Notes under the pieces: generated by a model
Told to the model about the DNA's origin: nothing
Database searches by the model: none
Seen by the model: only the letters and a program-made list of their open reading frames with translations
Shown: positions 8,364-16,881 of the stretch, piece by piece
Layout: every line of letters begins with the position of its first letter
How positions within the stretch are numbered: the first letter of the stretch is position 1
Translations under genes and position numbers: made by a program
NCBI GenBank assembly: GCA_963676965.2
Contig: CAXXSO010000025.1
Span: 1-64,000, forward strand
From: Cohaesibacter sp963676965
Lineage (GTDB): Bacteria > Pseudomonadota > Alphaproteobacteria > Rhizobiales > Cohaesibacteraceae
DNA: 64,000 nucleotides
Direction of reading: 5' to 3'

Positions 8364-9653
8364 ATGGACGCAATTCGTATTGTAGGTGGTGCCCAGCTAA
8401 ATGGTGTGATCCCGATTTCCGGAGCGAAGAATGCGGCTCTGCCATTGATGATCGCATCCCTGTTGACGGATGAGGAATTGATTCTGGAGAATCTGCCCCG
8501 CCTGCGCGATGTGCAGCAGCTCCAGCAAATCCTGTCCAACCATGGCGTCAGCTACATGATCGAAGGCAAGCGTCCGGGGCAGGACACGATGGCCGGTCAG
8601 GTGGTCCATTTGCAGGCCAAGGAAATCATCGATACCCGCGCCCCTTACGATCTGGTCTCCAAAATGCGCGCCAGCTTCTGGGTCATCGGCCCCTTGCTTG
8701 CCCGTATGGGTCAGTGCGAAGTCTCGCTGCCCGGTGGCTGTGCGATCGGTACCCGACCTGTCGATTTCTTCATCGACGGTCTGACGGCCATGGGGGCGGA
8801 CATCGAGATCGACAAGGGTTATGTGGTTGCCAAGGCGCCCGATGGCCTGAAGGGCGGGGAATTCACCTTCCCACGCATTTCCGTTGGCGCAACCCATGTC
8901 TTGATGATGGCCGCGAGCCTTGCCAAAGGCACGATGGTGCTGAAAAATGCCGCCCGGGAGCCTGAAGTGGTGGATCTGGCCAATTGCCTGATCGCCATGG
9001 GGGCGAAAATTTCTGGCGCAGGGACGGACATCATCACCATTGAAGGGGTGGAAAAACTCCATGGTGCGCGTCATTCGGTTCTGCCAGACCGGATCGAGAC
9101 CGGCACCTATGCCATGGCCGTGGCCATGACCGGCGGTGATGTCTTGCTCAAAGGCGCCCGCGCCGACCTGCTGCAAGCCGCTCTGGACATTCTGGCGGAA
9201 ACCGGCACAACTGTCGAAACCACGAGCGAAGGCATTCGTGTCTCGCGCAGTGGCACCCCCCTGAAGGCTGTCAGCGCCAAAACAGATCCGTTTCCTGGCT
9301 TCCCAACCGATCTGCAGGCCCAGTTCATGGCATTGATGACCATGGCCGAGGGTACCTCTACCATCACCGAAACCATCTTTGAGAACCGTTTCATGCATGT
9401 GCAGGAACTGGCGCGTCTGGGAGCCAAAATCTCTCTTGATGGCCAGGAGGCTCATGTCACCGGTGTTGACAAGCTGACCGGTGCGCAAGTGATGGCAACC
9501 GATCTCAGGGCCTCTGTCTCGCTGGTCATTGCCGGTCTGGTGGCCGATGGTGAAACCAAGGTCAACCGGGTCTATCACCTCGACCGAGGGTTTGAGCGCC
9601 TTGAAGACAAGCTGGCTGCCTGTGGCGCAACGGTGGAACGCATTTCCGCCTGA
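8364..9653 (+). CDS. murA: UDP-N-acetylglucosamine 1-carboxyvinyltransferase
   Basis: MurA catalyses the first committed step of peptidoglycan synthesis, moving enolpyruvate from PEP to UDP-GlcNAc in the cytoplasm. The 429-residue length is normal. Visible marks are the N-terminal NGVIPISGAKNAALPLM (Lys22-Asn23 region), the loop cysteine in LPGGCAIGTRPVDFF (about residue 124, the fosfomycin target), DLRASVSLVIAGL (about 378-390) and HLDRGFERLEDKL near the C-terminus. The two-domain inverted alpha/beta barrel pattern is complete. It opens the conserved block murA - DUF2948 - hisD - UPF0262 - phosphatase - infA. A possible ribosome site (GAGGGAAAGAG) precedes the start. Confidence 0.98.
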   Translation: MDAIRIVGGAQLNGVIPISGAKNAALPLMIASLLTDEELILENLPRLRDVQQLQQILSNHGVSYMIEGKRPGQDTMAGQVVHLQAKEIIDTRAPYDLVSKMRASFWVIGPLLARMGQCEVSLPGGCAIGTRPVDFFIDGLTAMGADIEIDKGYVVAKAPDGLKGGEFTFPRISVGATHVLMMAASLAKGTMVLKNAAREPEVVDLANCLIAMGAKISGAGTDIITIEGVEKLHGARHSVLPDRIETGTYAMAVAMTGGDVLLKGARADLLQAALDILAETGTTVETTSEGIRVSRSGTPLKAVSAKTDPFPGFPTDLQAQFMALMTMAEGTSTITETIFENRFMHVQELARLGAKISLDGQEAHVTGVDKLTGAQVMATDLRASVSLVIAGLVADGETKVNRVYHLDRGFERLEDKLAACGATVERISA

Positions 9654-9797
9654 TCGCCAAAAGAGGCATCCAGATGGCACAGGTAGACAGGATCGTCCAG
9701 AAGTGATCTCTGCTGCGGGCAACCTCTTGTTTTCCGGGCCTGATAATCCTATCTGTGGGAAGTAATGAACAAGATCCGCGCCTTTAAGGAGTGACCC

Positions 9798-10289
9798 ATG
9801 TCGATGCTCAAGCTTGCCGCACTGGACGCAGAAGACCTTCAGGTGGTCTCAAGCCAAATTCAGGATGCAGTCGTGCGCGTCGGTGATATTCATTGGCAGA
9901 AGGCTGAAAATCGTCTGGTGATCCGCATGAACCGCTTTGCCTGGGAAAAGGCGGTGACGCAGAAACGCCGCATCTTCGGTCCCAAGCCGATTTATGAGCG
10001 TCACGAAGCGGTGCTGCATTTTGACCGCGTCTCGTCCGTTCAGGGGCGCAATATCCGCATCGGCGCGCAGGACGCAGTGCTTAGTCTGTTGTCTGCCAGT
10101 TTTGAGCCGGCAGGGGAGGGGCCTGATGGCATCGTCTCCCTGATCTTTGCGGGCGACGCGGAATTGCGCTTGAATGTCGAATGTATCGAAGCCCAGTTGG
10201 CCGATACAGGGGCTGCATGGGAAACCGAAAATCTCCCCGAGCATGAAGCCGCCGAAAGCTTCGAGAAGCAGCTGGCCAGCAAGGGCTGA
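9798..10289 (+). CDS. DUF2948 family protein
   Basis: A 163-residue cytoplasmic protein of the alphaproteobacterial DUF2948 family, recognised by LKLAALDAEDLQVVSSQIQDAV at the start and RLVIRMNRFAWE (about residues 38-49). The family is of unknown function and is regularly found between murA and hisD in Hyphomicrobiales, as here. It has mixed alpha/beta composition with no membrane segment or signal peptide. An AAGGAG ribosome-binding site lies about 7 bases before ATG 9798. Confidence 0.88.
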   Translation: MSMLKLAALDAEDLQVVSSQIQDAVVRVGDIHWQKAENRLVIRMNRFAWEKAVTQKRRIFGPKPIYERHEAVLHFDRVSSVQGRNIRIGAQDAVLSLLSASFEPAGEGPDGIVSLIFAGDAELRLNVECIEAQLADTGAAWETENLPEHEAAESFEKQLASKG

Positions 10290-10344
10290 CGATCACCCAA
10301 CGCTTAATCGCAAATCTTCTACGCATAATCAATTCAAACAAAAA

Positions 10345-10367
10345 GCGGGGCATGCATCACGCCCCGC
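10345..10367. terminator. Hairpin between convergent DUF2948 and TPR genes
   Basis: A 7-bp GC stem GCGGGGC / GCCCCGC with a 9-base loop lies between two convergent genes. A-rich sequence lies on its left, and a T run only 15 bases on the right, so it could end transcription from both sides. Confidence 0.5.
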
Positions 10368-10403
10368 CTGTCTTTGGTTCTTTTTTGAAATGAGATCAGA
10401 CGG

Positions 10404-10952
10404 TCAATAGACCTTGGCTTTCTCGCGGATGCTTTGCTCCAGCGCTGCATAAGCCCAGCTGTCACCGCCACCGCGTTGTTCAATCTCGTATAACTGCGCG
10501 CGCGCAGCACTCATCTTTCCTTCTGCAACAAGACCCTGTCCCATATAGGAGCGGGCCAGAATATAGTCTGGGTCGAGTTTGATCGCAGCCTTGTAATAGT
10601 CCATGGCCAGGTTGAAATGACCAAGCTTGCGATGAATGAAGCCCTTGTAATTCAGCATCCGCGGGTCGTTCGGATTGGCCGCGGCCGCAATCACATCCAT
10701 TGCCCAGTCATAATGGCCGGCATAGGCAATTTCGCGCACCGCATCATAGAGTTGATCATCACTGAAAATCTTTGATGTGGGTTTGGTGCATTCCTTTGTG
10801 TCGGGGTTGAACACTTCCCCTTTTTCACATTTTTCTGTCGTCTCTGTTGGTTTTGGTGGCTCACTCGTATCCGATCCGACAGCGAATGCGGTGTTCGCTG
10901 TTGCCAAAGCGACCCCGGTCGCAAGAAAGGCCGCAAAGATAGTTTTTTTCAT
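10404..10952 (-). CDS. Exported tetratricopeptide-repeat protein
   Basis: A 182-residue protein with a clear signal peptide (MKKTIFAAFLATGVALATA, cleavage likely after NTAFA). A short Pro/Thr/Lys-rich linker with two Cys (CEKGEVFNPDTKECTK) follows, then about three TPR-like helical pairs (about residues 68-175; for example HRKLGHFNLAMDYYKAAIKL and ARSYMGQGLVAEGKMSAAR). TPR proteins act as scaffolds, here presumably in the periplasm. It sits on the opposite strand inside the otherwise conserved murA-hisD block, together with the following secreted-protein gene. Its specific role is unknown. Confidence 0.85.
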   Translation of the reverse strand: MKKTIFAAFLATGVALATANTAFAVGSDTSEPPKPTETTEKCEKGEVFNPDTKECTKPTSKIFSDDQLYDAVREIAYAGHYDWAMDVIAAAANPNDPRMLNYKGFIHRKLGHFNLAMDYYKAAIKLDPDYILARSYMGQGLVAEGKMSAARAQLYEIEQRGGGDSWAYAALEQSIREKAKVY

Positions 10953-11105
10953 TATCGTTCCTCATGATATGTGAAGGCAATATTTGTTTTGTTGTTATTC
11001 TCTATACGCAGGACTGACCGATCTGGGTCAGGTCTGTATCTCAGTTTTGCACATGCGCGGTGCGCAATTAGGGCACCTCACACGTAACTCTCAATAGTGG
11101 CGCTC

Positions 11106-12047
11106 TCAATAGTGGCGACCATCCGGGCAGGCAGACAGCATTGCTGCGAGGGCCTTTGAGGACCCCTTGAGATGCAGATCCAGTCTGGTACCCGATGCGT
11201 TGAACATGGCTCTATCTCCCTGTTTCAAAGCATCCAGCAGTCCGTCATAGCGATCGAATCGCACCGACAATACAGGCCCTTTCGTTCCGCTACTCTTGAG
11301 CATGCCCGGATTGGGAAAGAAAGTGGTCTGTTTTTTACGGATAACAGAGAAAAGCGCCGGCATTGTGTCGCCGATTTTATAGCTCCCGGGTGAAATGGCA
11401 AAGGTCATTGCGATCGATCCGGTATCAGACTGACATGAAAATTGCACCAGCACCTCGTCCTGCTTGCAGGTTTCATAGCGTGCAACGCCGCCCTTATCCG
11501 AAGCGCCTCCTGTCCATAGAAATCCGTTTCTACAGGGGGCTGAAAACTGTCTGGTGGAGCGTTTTGTCGGGCCTTTCTGACGCGCTAACTGCACCTGACC
11601 AGAGGTCTTGTTGGCAATCTCAAGCTTTGAATCTCCACGCCGCGACGACGCGATGGCCTGTATGACGTTTGATCGCGGGTCCCGTTTGAGTGTCACATCG
11701 TCAGCCAAAAAACCATCAATTTCCTTGAGGGAGCCATCCGGCTCCCGCCGTAGAATGGCCCATTGGCACCCGTTAGATCCACAATAACCCGGATCCTCCA
11801 CATGGATGATCACCTCATCGATCTGATCTTCCGGCAAATCAAGATCCACCGCCCAGACATGATAGGTCGGATTGAACATGAAGTTTTTCTGCATATAGGC
11901 CCTGAGGCCCGTCACCGCATCAACCCGCACCTTGTTGGCCTCGGGTGGGGCGGTATACCCTGCTGCTGGCAACAGAAAAGCAAGGAAAGCAAGACTCAAA
12001 AGCCGAAGCAAATGGGTGTGGGGAAACAGCATTCTGGCAGGCTCCAA
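11106..12047 (-). CDS. Secreted hypothetical protein
   Basis: 313 residues from ATG 12047; a second ATG at 12032 would give a shorter, more normal signal peptide (MLFPHTHLLRLLSLAFLAFL, cleaved near AAGYTA). The mature part has six or more cysteines, for example GYCGSNGCQW (about residues 88-97) and APCRNGF / YETCKQDE / FSCQSD, consistent with disulfides in the periplasm. It has a predominantly beta composition. I do not recognise a family. It lies on the minus strand between DUF2948 and hisD, downstream of nothing obvious, so it is probably monocistronic. Confidence 0.7.
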   Translation of the reverse strand: MEPARMLFPHTHLLRLLSLAFLAFLLPAAGYTAPPEANKVRVDAVTGLRAYMQKNFMFNPTYHVWAVDLDLPEDQIDEVIIHVEDPGYCGSNGCQWAILRREPDGSLKEIDGFLADDVTLKRDPRSNVIQAIASSRRGDSKLEIANKTSGQVQLARQKGPTKRSTRQFSAPCRNGFLWTGGASDKGGVARYETCKQDEVLVQFSCQSDTGSIAMTFAISPGSYKIGDTMPALFSVIRKKQTTFFPNPGMLKSSGTKGPVLSVRFDRYDGLLDALKQGDRAMFNASGTRLDLHLKGSSKALAAMLSACPDGRHY

Positions 12048-12265
12048 ACAAAATGCACACGTATGATCAATTATCTAACTGTGACAGAAAAGCCGTCCGG
12101 GCACCAGTCTTGCCGCGGCAGATTGTAAAACGCAGTGCGAACAGCCAAGGAAAAGTGGCTTAGCCTTCTAAATTAGGGTCTATCCCTCTTGCGTGCGTGG
12201 CTGGAAACTCCCATAAAGACTGCCGAAAACACCAAAGATGCGATCACTGTAAGGACACCCCCGAC

Positions 12266-13561
12266 ATGGCCATTCGCCTTGATGCTTCCGACGCTGCTTT
12301 CGACGCAGCTTTCGTCGACCTTCTTACCATGAAGCGGGAAGTCTCAGAAGATGTCGACGTCATCGTTCGTGACATCATCGAGGATGTGAAGGGCCGCGGT
12401 GACGAGGCCCTGTTCGACTATACCGCCAAATTTGACCGCTTTGATGCCCGCCCTGCAGGCTTGCGGATCAGCGAGGCTGAAATTGACCAGGCCGTCGCCA
12501 AGGTCGATGCGCAGACCATGGCCGCATTGGAGCTGGCCCGCGATCGCATCCAGTCCCACCATGCCCGTCAGATGCCAAAGGACGACATGTATGAGGATGC
12601 ATTGGGCGTCAAACTCGGCTCGCGCTGGACAGCAATCGAGGCCGTTGGCCTTTATGTGCCCGGTGGGTTGGCTGCTTACCCGTCATCGGTTCTGATGAAT
12701 GCGGTGCCTGCCAAGGTCGCCGGTGTCAAGCGCTTGGTGATGGTGGTCCCAACCCCGGACAACACGCTCAACCCGCTGGTGCTGGCCGCTGCCCGTCTGG
12801 CTGGCGTTGATGAAATCTATCGTGTCGGTGGCGCACAGGCCATTGCTGCTCTGGCCTATGGCACAAAGACCATAGCCCCGGTCTACAAGATTGTCGGCCC
12901 CGGCAACGCCTTTGTGGCAGCAGCCAAGCGCCGGGTCTTCGGACTGGTCGGCATCGACATGATTGCCGGCCCGTCGGAGGTGCTCATTCTGGCGGACAAG
13001 AACAATGATCCCGATTGGCTCGCCGTCGATCTGATGGCACAGGCAGAGCACGACAAGGCGGCGCAGGCCATCCTCATCACCAATGATGCGGATCTGGCAG
13101 ATGCGACAGAGAAAGCCGTTGAACGTCTGCTCGAAACCCTGCCTAAGGCCGAGATTGCCGGTGCCAGCTGGGCCGATTATGGCGCAGTGATTACCGTGCC
13201 CGATTGGGAAACCGGCCTTGCACTGTCCAACCGCATTGCCCCGGAACATCTCGAACTGGCCATGGATGACGCCGCCTTGATGGTCGACAAGGTCCATAAT
13301 GCGGGCGCTATTTTTGTGGGTCACTTCACCCCTGAAGCGGTGGGAGACTATGTTGGCGGCTCCAACCATGTGCTGCCAACCGCTCGCTCCGCGCGCTTCT
13401 CGTCCGGCTTGTCGACGCTTGATTTTGTCAAGCGCACCTCGGTGCTTCAATGCAATGCCATGAACTTGCGTGAAATCGGCCCTGCTGCCATCACCTTGGC
13501 GCGTGAGGAAGGGCTTGAGGCGCATGCGCGCTCGGTTGCCAAGCGGTTGAATATGACCTGA
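12266..13561 (+). CDS. hisD: Histidinol dehydrogenase
   Basis: HisD oxidises L-histidinol to L-histidine in two NAD-dependent steps, the last of histidine synthesis. From ATG 12266 the protein has 431 residues, the normal size. An AAGGA ribosome site lies at 12251-12255, and the 23 extra residues of the longer frame from 12197 do not look like HisD. Family marks are GLYVPGG (about 114-120), YRVGGAQAIAALAYGT (about 177-192), KIVGPGNAFVAAAKR, MIAGPSEVL (about 231-239), AQAEHDKAAQ with the zinc ligands Gln/His, and near the end GDYVGGSNHVLPT. It is followed by UPF0262, as in other Hyphomicrobiales. Confidence 0.97.
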   Translation: MAIRLDASDAAFDAAFVDLLTMKREVSEDVDVIVRDIIEDVKGRGDEALFDYTAKFDRFDARPAGLRISEAEIDQAVAKVDAQTMAALELARDRIQSHHARQMPKDDMYEDALGVKLGSRWTAIEAVGLYVPGGLAAYPSSVLMNAVPAKVAGVKRLVMVVPTPDNTLNPLVLAAARLAGVDEIYRVGGAQAIAALAYGTKTIAPVYKIVGPGNAFVAAAKRRVFGLVGIDMIAGPSEVLILADKNNDPDWLAVDLMAQAEHDKAAQAILITNDADLADATEKAVERLLETLPKAEIAGASWADYGAVITVPDWETGLALSNRIAPEHLELAMDDAALMVDKVHNAGAIFVGHFTPEAVGDYVGGSNHVLPTARSARFSSGLSTLDFVKRTSVLQCNAMNLREIGPAAITLAREEGLEAHARSVAKRLNMT

Positions 13562-13666
13562 AGGAGCTTGAAGTTGGTCTTGCGCCCGGGGGAGGGGATT
13601 TGACTTCCCCCCTTAAAGCGGGCAAAAGGCGTGGGTGGGGATTGCAACAATCGAAAATGGTGAGGC

Positions 13667-14230
13667 ATGGCTGAAACGAAGGGGACGGATGAGGTCGAAG
13701 AGACCAAAAACGCAAGTGAGGCAGACAAGCCTGACTGCGCGGCAAACGATCAGAGCGCATGCAACTTCCGCCTTTGCGCCGTCAATCTCGATCCGAAATC
13801 CATCCAGCCAGCCAACGCGGAAACCGAACATGAACGCTCGGTTGCGATCTATGATCTGGTTGAGGAAAACAGTTTCCAGCCTGTTGGGCATGAACAGGGT
13901 GGCCCCTATTGCCTCGATCTATCGATGATTGAGCGCAAGCTGGTCCTCGACATCAAGCTCGAAAGCGGCGATATAATCGCAACTCACATCCTGTCGCTCA
14001 CCCCATTCCGCCGCATCATCAAGGACTATTTCCTGATCTGCGATAGCTATTATGAAGCCATCAAGACCGCCACGCCCAGCCGCATCGAGGCCATCGATAT
14101 GGGACGGCGCGGGCTTCACAATGAAGGATCGCAAATTCTTCAGTCGCGGCTGGAAGGCAAGATCATAACCGATTTCCCAACTGCGCGCCGTCTCTTCACG
14201 TTGATCTGCGCTCTGCATTGGCGAGGATGA
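13667..14230 (+). CDS. UPF0262 family protein
   Basis: A 187-residue protein whose residues from about 33 onward match UPF0262: RLCAVNLDPKSI, ERSVAIYDLVEENSF, HILSLTPFRRIIKDYFLICDSYYEAI and DFPTARRLFTLICALHWRG. The first 30 residues are charged and variable. UPF0262 is an uncharacterised family typical of Hyphomicrobiales, always near hisD and the phosphatase that follows. It is probably cytoplasmic. The stop is 3 bases before the next start, so the two genes are co-translated. Function remains unknown. Confidence 0.88.
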   Translation: MAETKGTDEVEETKNASEADKPDCAANDQSACNFRLCAVNLDPKSIQPANAETEHERSVAIYDLVEENSFQPVGHEQGGPYCLDLSMIERKLVLDIKLESGDIIATHILSLTPFRRIIKDYFLICDSYYEAIKTATPSRIEAIDMGRRGLHNEGSQILQSRLEGKIITDFPTARRLFTLICALHWRG

Positions 14231-14233
14231 CGG

Positions 14234-14698
14234 ATGGTCGATTACACCGCGGGCTTTGATGAACGTCCCGCCTCCGTCCTTTTTGCTTGTGGTATGAATG
14301 CCATTCGCTCGCCCATTGCCGAAGCGCTGGCCAATCACCTTTTCCCCGGTGCCTTCTATGTGCGCTCGGTCGGGGTGCGCTGTGGCAAGCCCGATCCGTT
14401 CGCCGCTGCCGTGATGGACGAAATCGGTCTGGACATATCAGAACACGAGCCTGCTACCTTCGATGATATGGAGGATAGCTATTTCGACCTGATCATTTCT
14501 CTTGCGCCCGAAGCCCATCACAAATCACTTGAATGGAGCAGGGGTCACGCAGTTGAGACCGAATATTGGCCGACCATGGATCCCGCTCTGGCCATTGGGT
14601 CACGCGAGCAGATCATGGATGCCTATCGCGCCGTTCGCGACGGTTTGATGGTCAAGTTGAAGGATCGATTCGAGTGGATCTCGCCAGCGGGCGGTTAA
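14234..14698 (+). CDS. Low-molecular-weight phosphotyrosine phosphatase-family protein
   Basis: A 154-residue protein with the P-loop C(x)5RS written as CGMNAIRSPIAE (about residues 16-27), the active site of low-molecular-weight phosphatases. The general-acid loop in this family usually holds an Asp-Pro; the YWPTMDPAL segment (about 112-120) fits. Members dephosphorylate tyrosine or act as arsenate reductases; this synteny-conserved member beside UPF0262 and infA has no defined substrate. It overlaps functionally with nothing visible here. It starts 3 bases after UPF0262. Confidence 0.85.
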   Translation: MVDYTAGFDERPASVLFACGMNAIRSPIAEALANHLFPGAFYVRSVGVRCGKPDPFAAAVMDEIGLDISEHEPATFDDMEDSYFDLIISLAPEAHHKSLEWSRGHAVETEYWPTMDPALAIGSREQIMDAYRAVRDGLMVKLKDRFEWISPAGG

Positions 14699-15056
14699 TA
14701 TCCGCATTTTTGCTTGGGGCTGCTCGCCGCATTGGGTCAATTCAGCACAGTCAAAAGCCCTCTTCCCACCTCTATACTGCAAGAATCTGCGTCGGGGATT
14801 GAACTTAATCTTGCTTTCGACTAGATTGCCGACAATCTCAAAGACGATACAGGGTTTTTGGATCGACAAGCTTTGATCGATCAGCCTGTCGCCTTTGCCT
14901 GCAACCCGCCTTCAAACGGCGCTGCGGACGAGGACGGGGTGGTACGGTCTTGGGCTTTCCAGCCGGGCGCACAAGGATGCAAAAAAGCCCGATTGGTGTT
15001 CAAAGCCGATTTGAAACCACCCTGAAACTCAACCGTGAAGGACATATAGGACGCTT
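14699..15056. other. Intergenic region upstream of infA
   Basis: About 360 bases with no recognisable gene. It must carry the infA promoter and leader. A GGAC-type ribosome site (ATAGGACGCTT) lies just before the infA ATG. Confidence 0.5.
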
Positions 15057-15275
15057 ATGGCGAAAGAAGAAGTACTGGAATTCCCTGGTGTTGTCATCGA
15101 ATTGCTGCCAAATGCCACATTCCGTGTAAAGCTTGAAAATGACCACGAAATCGTTGCTCACACGGCAGGGCGCATGCGCAAGAACCGCATCCGCGTGCTC
15201 GCTGGTGACAAGGTGCAGGTCGAAATGACCCCATACGATTTGACCAAGGGTCGTATCACCTACCGGTTCAAATAA
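15057..15275 (+). CDS. infA: Translation initiation factor IF-1
   Basis: The 72-residue sequence is the full canonical IF-1: an S1/OB-fold with MAKEEVLEFPGVVIELLPN at the start, AGRMRKNRIRVLAGDKVQVE in the middle and LTKGRITYRFK at the end. IF-1 binds the ribosomal A site during initiation, with IF-2 and IF-3. The gene is single and sits in the order phosphatase - infA - maf - yacG. Confidence 0.98.
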   Translation: MAKEEVLEFPGVVIELLPNATFRVKLENDHEIVAHTAGRMRKNRIRVLAGDKVQVEMTPYDLTKGRITYRFK

Positions 15276-15447
15276 GGCCCGCCTATTCGTCGGGACCGAG
15301 ATCAGGGCAGGTGGGTGCATCTGCTCTCTCATGCTGCCAATTCTTGCCTGCGTGAAATTGCTGTCTGTTTGGTCCTGATTTTGCAGGTTACGATCAGATT
15401 TATGATTGCGCTGGCGTGACCTTGTTTCATCAGTAAAGCATTGCGAC

Positions 15448-16071
15448 ATGTCTGATTCCTACCGTCTCATTCTGGCGTCCGCATCTCCGTGCCGCTTGCA
15501 ACTGCTTCAGCAGATCGGCATCGAACCGGTTGCGCTGAAGCCTGCCGATCTTGATGAAACACCCCAGAAAAACGAGCAACCCCGCGCTCTGGCTCGCCGC
15601 CTGAGCGAGGAAAAGGCCGCCGCCATTTATCAGATCTACAAGGCTGATGAACGTCTGGGTGGCAGCTATATCCTGGCTGCCGACACGGTCGTTGCGGTGG
15701 GGCGGCGCTGCCTGCCCAAAACCGAACTGGCCGAAGAAGCCATTCAGTGCCTGACCTTGCTGTCCGGGCGCACCCACAAGGTTTTTACCGGCGTCAGTCT
15801 TGTCACTCCGAAAGGCAAGACCCGCACCAAGGTTGTCGAAACCCGCATTCGCTTCAAACGGCTGACAGGGGACATTGACCCCTATATTGCGTCCGGTGAA
15901 TGGCGCGGCAAGGCCGGTGGCTATGCCATTCAGGGCATTGCCGGTTCCTTCGTCGTCAATCTCGTTGGCTCATACAGTTCCGTGGTCGGCTTGCCTTTGC
16001 ACGAGACCTCGAACCTGTTGCTGGGTGAAGGCTATCCGCTGCGTCTCAAATGGCTCGGCGGTGTAAGATAA
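15448..16071 (+). CDS. Maf-family nucleotide pyrophosphatase
   Basis: Maf proteins hydrolyse non-canonical nucleoside triphosphates and are linked to septum control. I place the start at ATG 15448 (207 residues, MSDSYRLILASASPCRLQLL), because the family begins with LILASxSPRR; the earlier start at 15406 adds unrelated residues. Here the usual second Arg-rich loop is SPCRLQLL, one Arg replaced by Cys. Other marks are AADTVVAVGRR (about 73-83; catalytic Asp), LSGRTHKVFTGV (about 100-111) and GKAGGYAIQGIAGSFV (about 152-167). It is followed 34 bp later by yacG. Confidence 0.93.
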   Translation: MSDSYRLILASASPCRLQLLQQIGIEPVALKPADLDETPQKNEQPRALARRLSEEKAAAIYQIYKADERLGGSYILAADTVVAVGRRCLPKTELAEEAIQCLTLLSGRTHKVFTGVSLVTPKGKTRTKVVETRIRFKRLTGDIDPYIASGEWRGKAGGYAIQGIAGSFVVNLVGSYSSVVGLPLHETSNLLLGEGYPLRLKWLGGVR

Positions 16072-16105
16072 AGCATCATCACGATGTCAATAGTGGACTG
16101 AAATC

Positions 16106-16330
16106 ATGACCAACAGCCCCAAGGACGAAGTCAAATCCGCGGCTACCAAGGTGACCGGGTTGCGGCGCGTTCGGCCATGTCCGATCTGCGACAAACCCTC
16201 CACCAAGGCGACCTATCCTTTCTGCTCGCCCCGTTGCAAAGATGTGGACCTGAGCCGGTGGTTTAGCGGCTCCTATGCTATCCCCGCTGTAGAAGAGGAC
16301 GACCCCGAAGACGAAGATTTCAACGCATAA
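16106..16330 (+). CDS. yacG: DNA gyrase inhibitor / zinc-binding protein YacG
   Basis: A 74-residue protein with the four-cysteine zinc site CPIC...CSPRC (residues about 27-48) and the family end DLSRWFSGSYAIP, followed by an acidic tail. YacG binds GyrB and inhibits DNA gyrase in E. coli. In Hyphomicrobiales it regularly follows maf and precedes tRNA-Phe, exactly as seen. Confidence 0.95.
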   Translation: MTNSPKDEVKSAATKVTGLRRVRPCPICDKPSTKATYPFCSPRCKDVDLSRWFSGSYAIPAVEEDDPEDEDFNA

Positions 16331-16614
16331 CGCTATGGCTTTCAGCTTCTATGCGTGGCTCAAGAGCCAATCAGTTCGTCGTGAAAAACCATTTCCATCA
16401 AGGAGATAACAGATCTTCTCCAACGGGTCATGGCCACGGGCCTGAACTCAAAAGTCGCAAATGAAATCCAGTCGGGGATAAAATCACATTCCCCCTGTAG
16501 AAAAGCCAAAAGCGCACTGGACAGGGCAATATGAACCTTCTATAACGCCCAAACAAATTGCACGGGGCACTGTCCTGCTGGCCAAGCCAGAACGCGTCAA
16601 ACGCCTTTGCATGT

Positions 16615-16690
16615 GCCCGGATAGCTCAGTTGGTAGAGCAGCGGATTGAAAATCCGCGTGTCGGTGGTTCGAATCCGCCTCCGGGCACCA
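16615..16690 (+). tRNA. tRNA-Phe (anticodon GAA)
   Basis: Acceptor stem GCCCGGA / TCCGGGC, D arm AGCTCAGTTGGTAGAGC, anticodon stem GCGGA/TCCGC around TTGAAAA (anticodon GAA), T arm with GGTTCGAATCC, discriminator A and encoded CCA. It is followed at once by seven T, which could serve as a terminator. The sulfatase cluster begins just beyond its 3' end, so this tRNA could be an integration site; I could not find a second copy of its 3' end. Confidence 0.97.
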
Positions 16691-16881
16691 TTTTTTTCCA
16701 GTAATCACAATGCTTTAGAAGACCCTTTCTTCCTTCACTCCGCTTGGGTTTCAATTTCGGACTGCTTTGGGACTCATTTCGAGTCAACTTCAAGCAATCC
16801 GCATCCATGCATACAAGGATTTCCTTTGATGACGGCCAGTCATGCGTTGGTTTTCATTCAGGACGTCGGAGTGAGCCTTGG

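Noticed and set aside
8397..9722. Long minus-strand open frame (441 codons) opposite murA
   Set aside because: It is the antisense shadow of a perfectly conserved murA; composition is Gly/His/Gln-rich with no family resemblance.
12197..12265. Upstream extension of hisD
   Set aside because: The residues before ATG 12266 are unlike HisD, and a ribosome site (AAGGA) precedes ATG 12266.
16691..16881. Attachment repeat of tRNA-Phe as sign of an island carrying the sulfatase cluster
   Set aside because: I looked for a second copy of the tRNA 3' end near 24 kb and found none; base composition of the cluster does not stand out.
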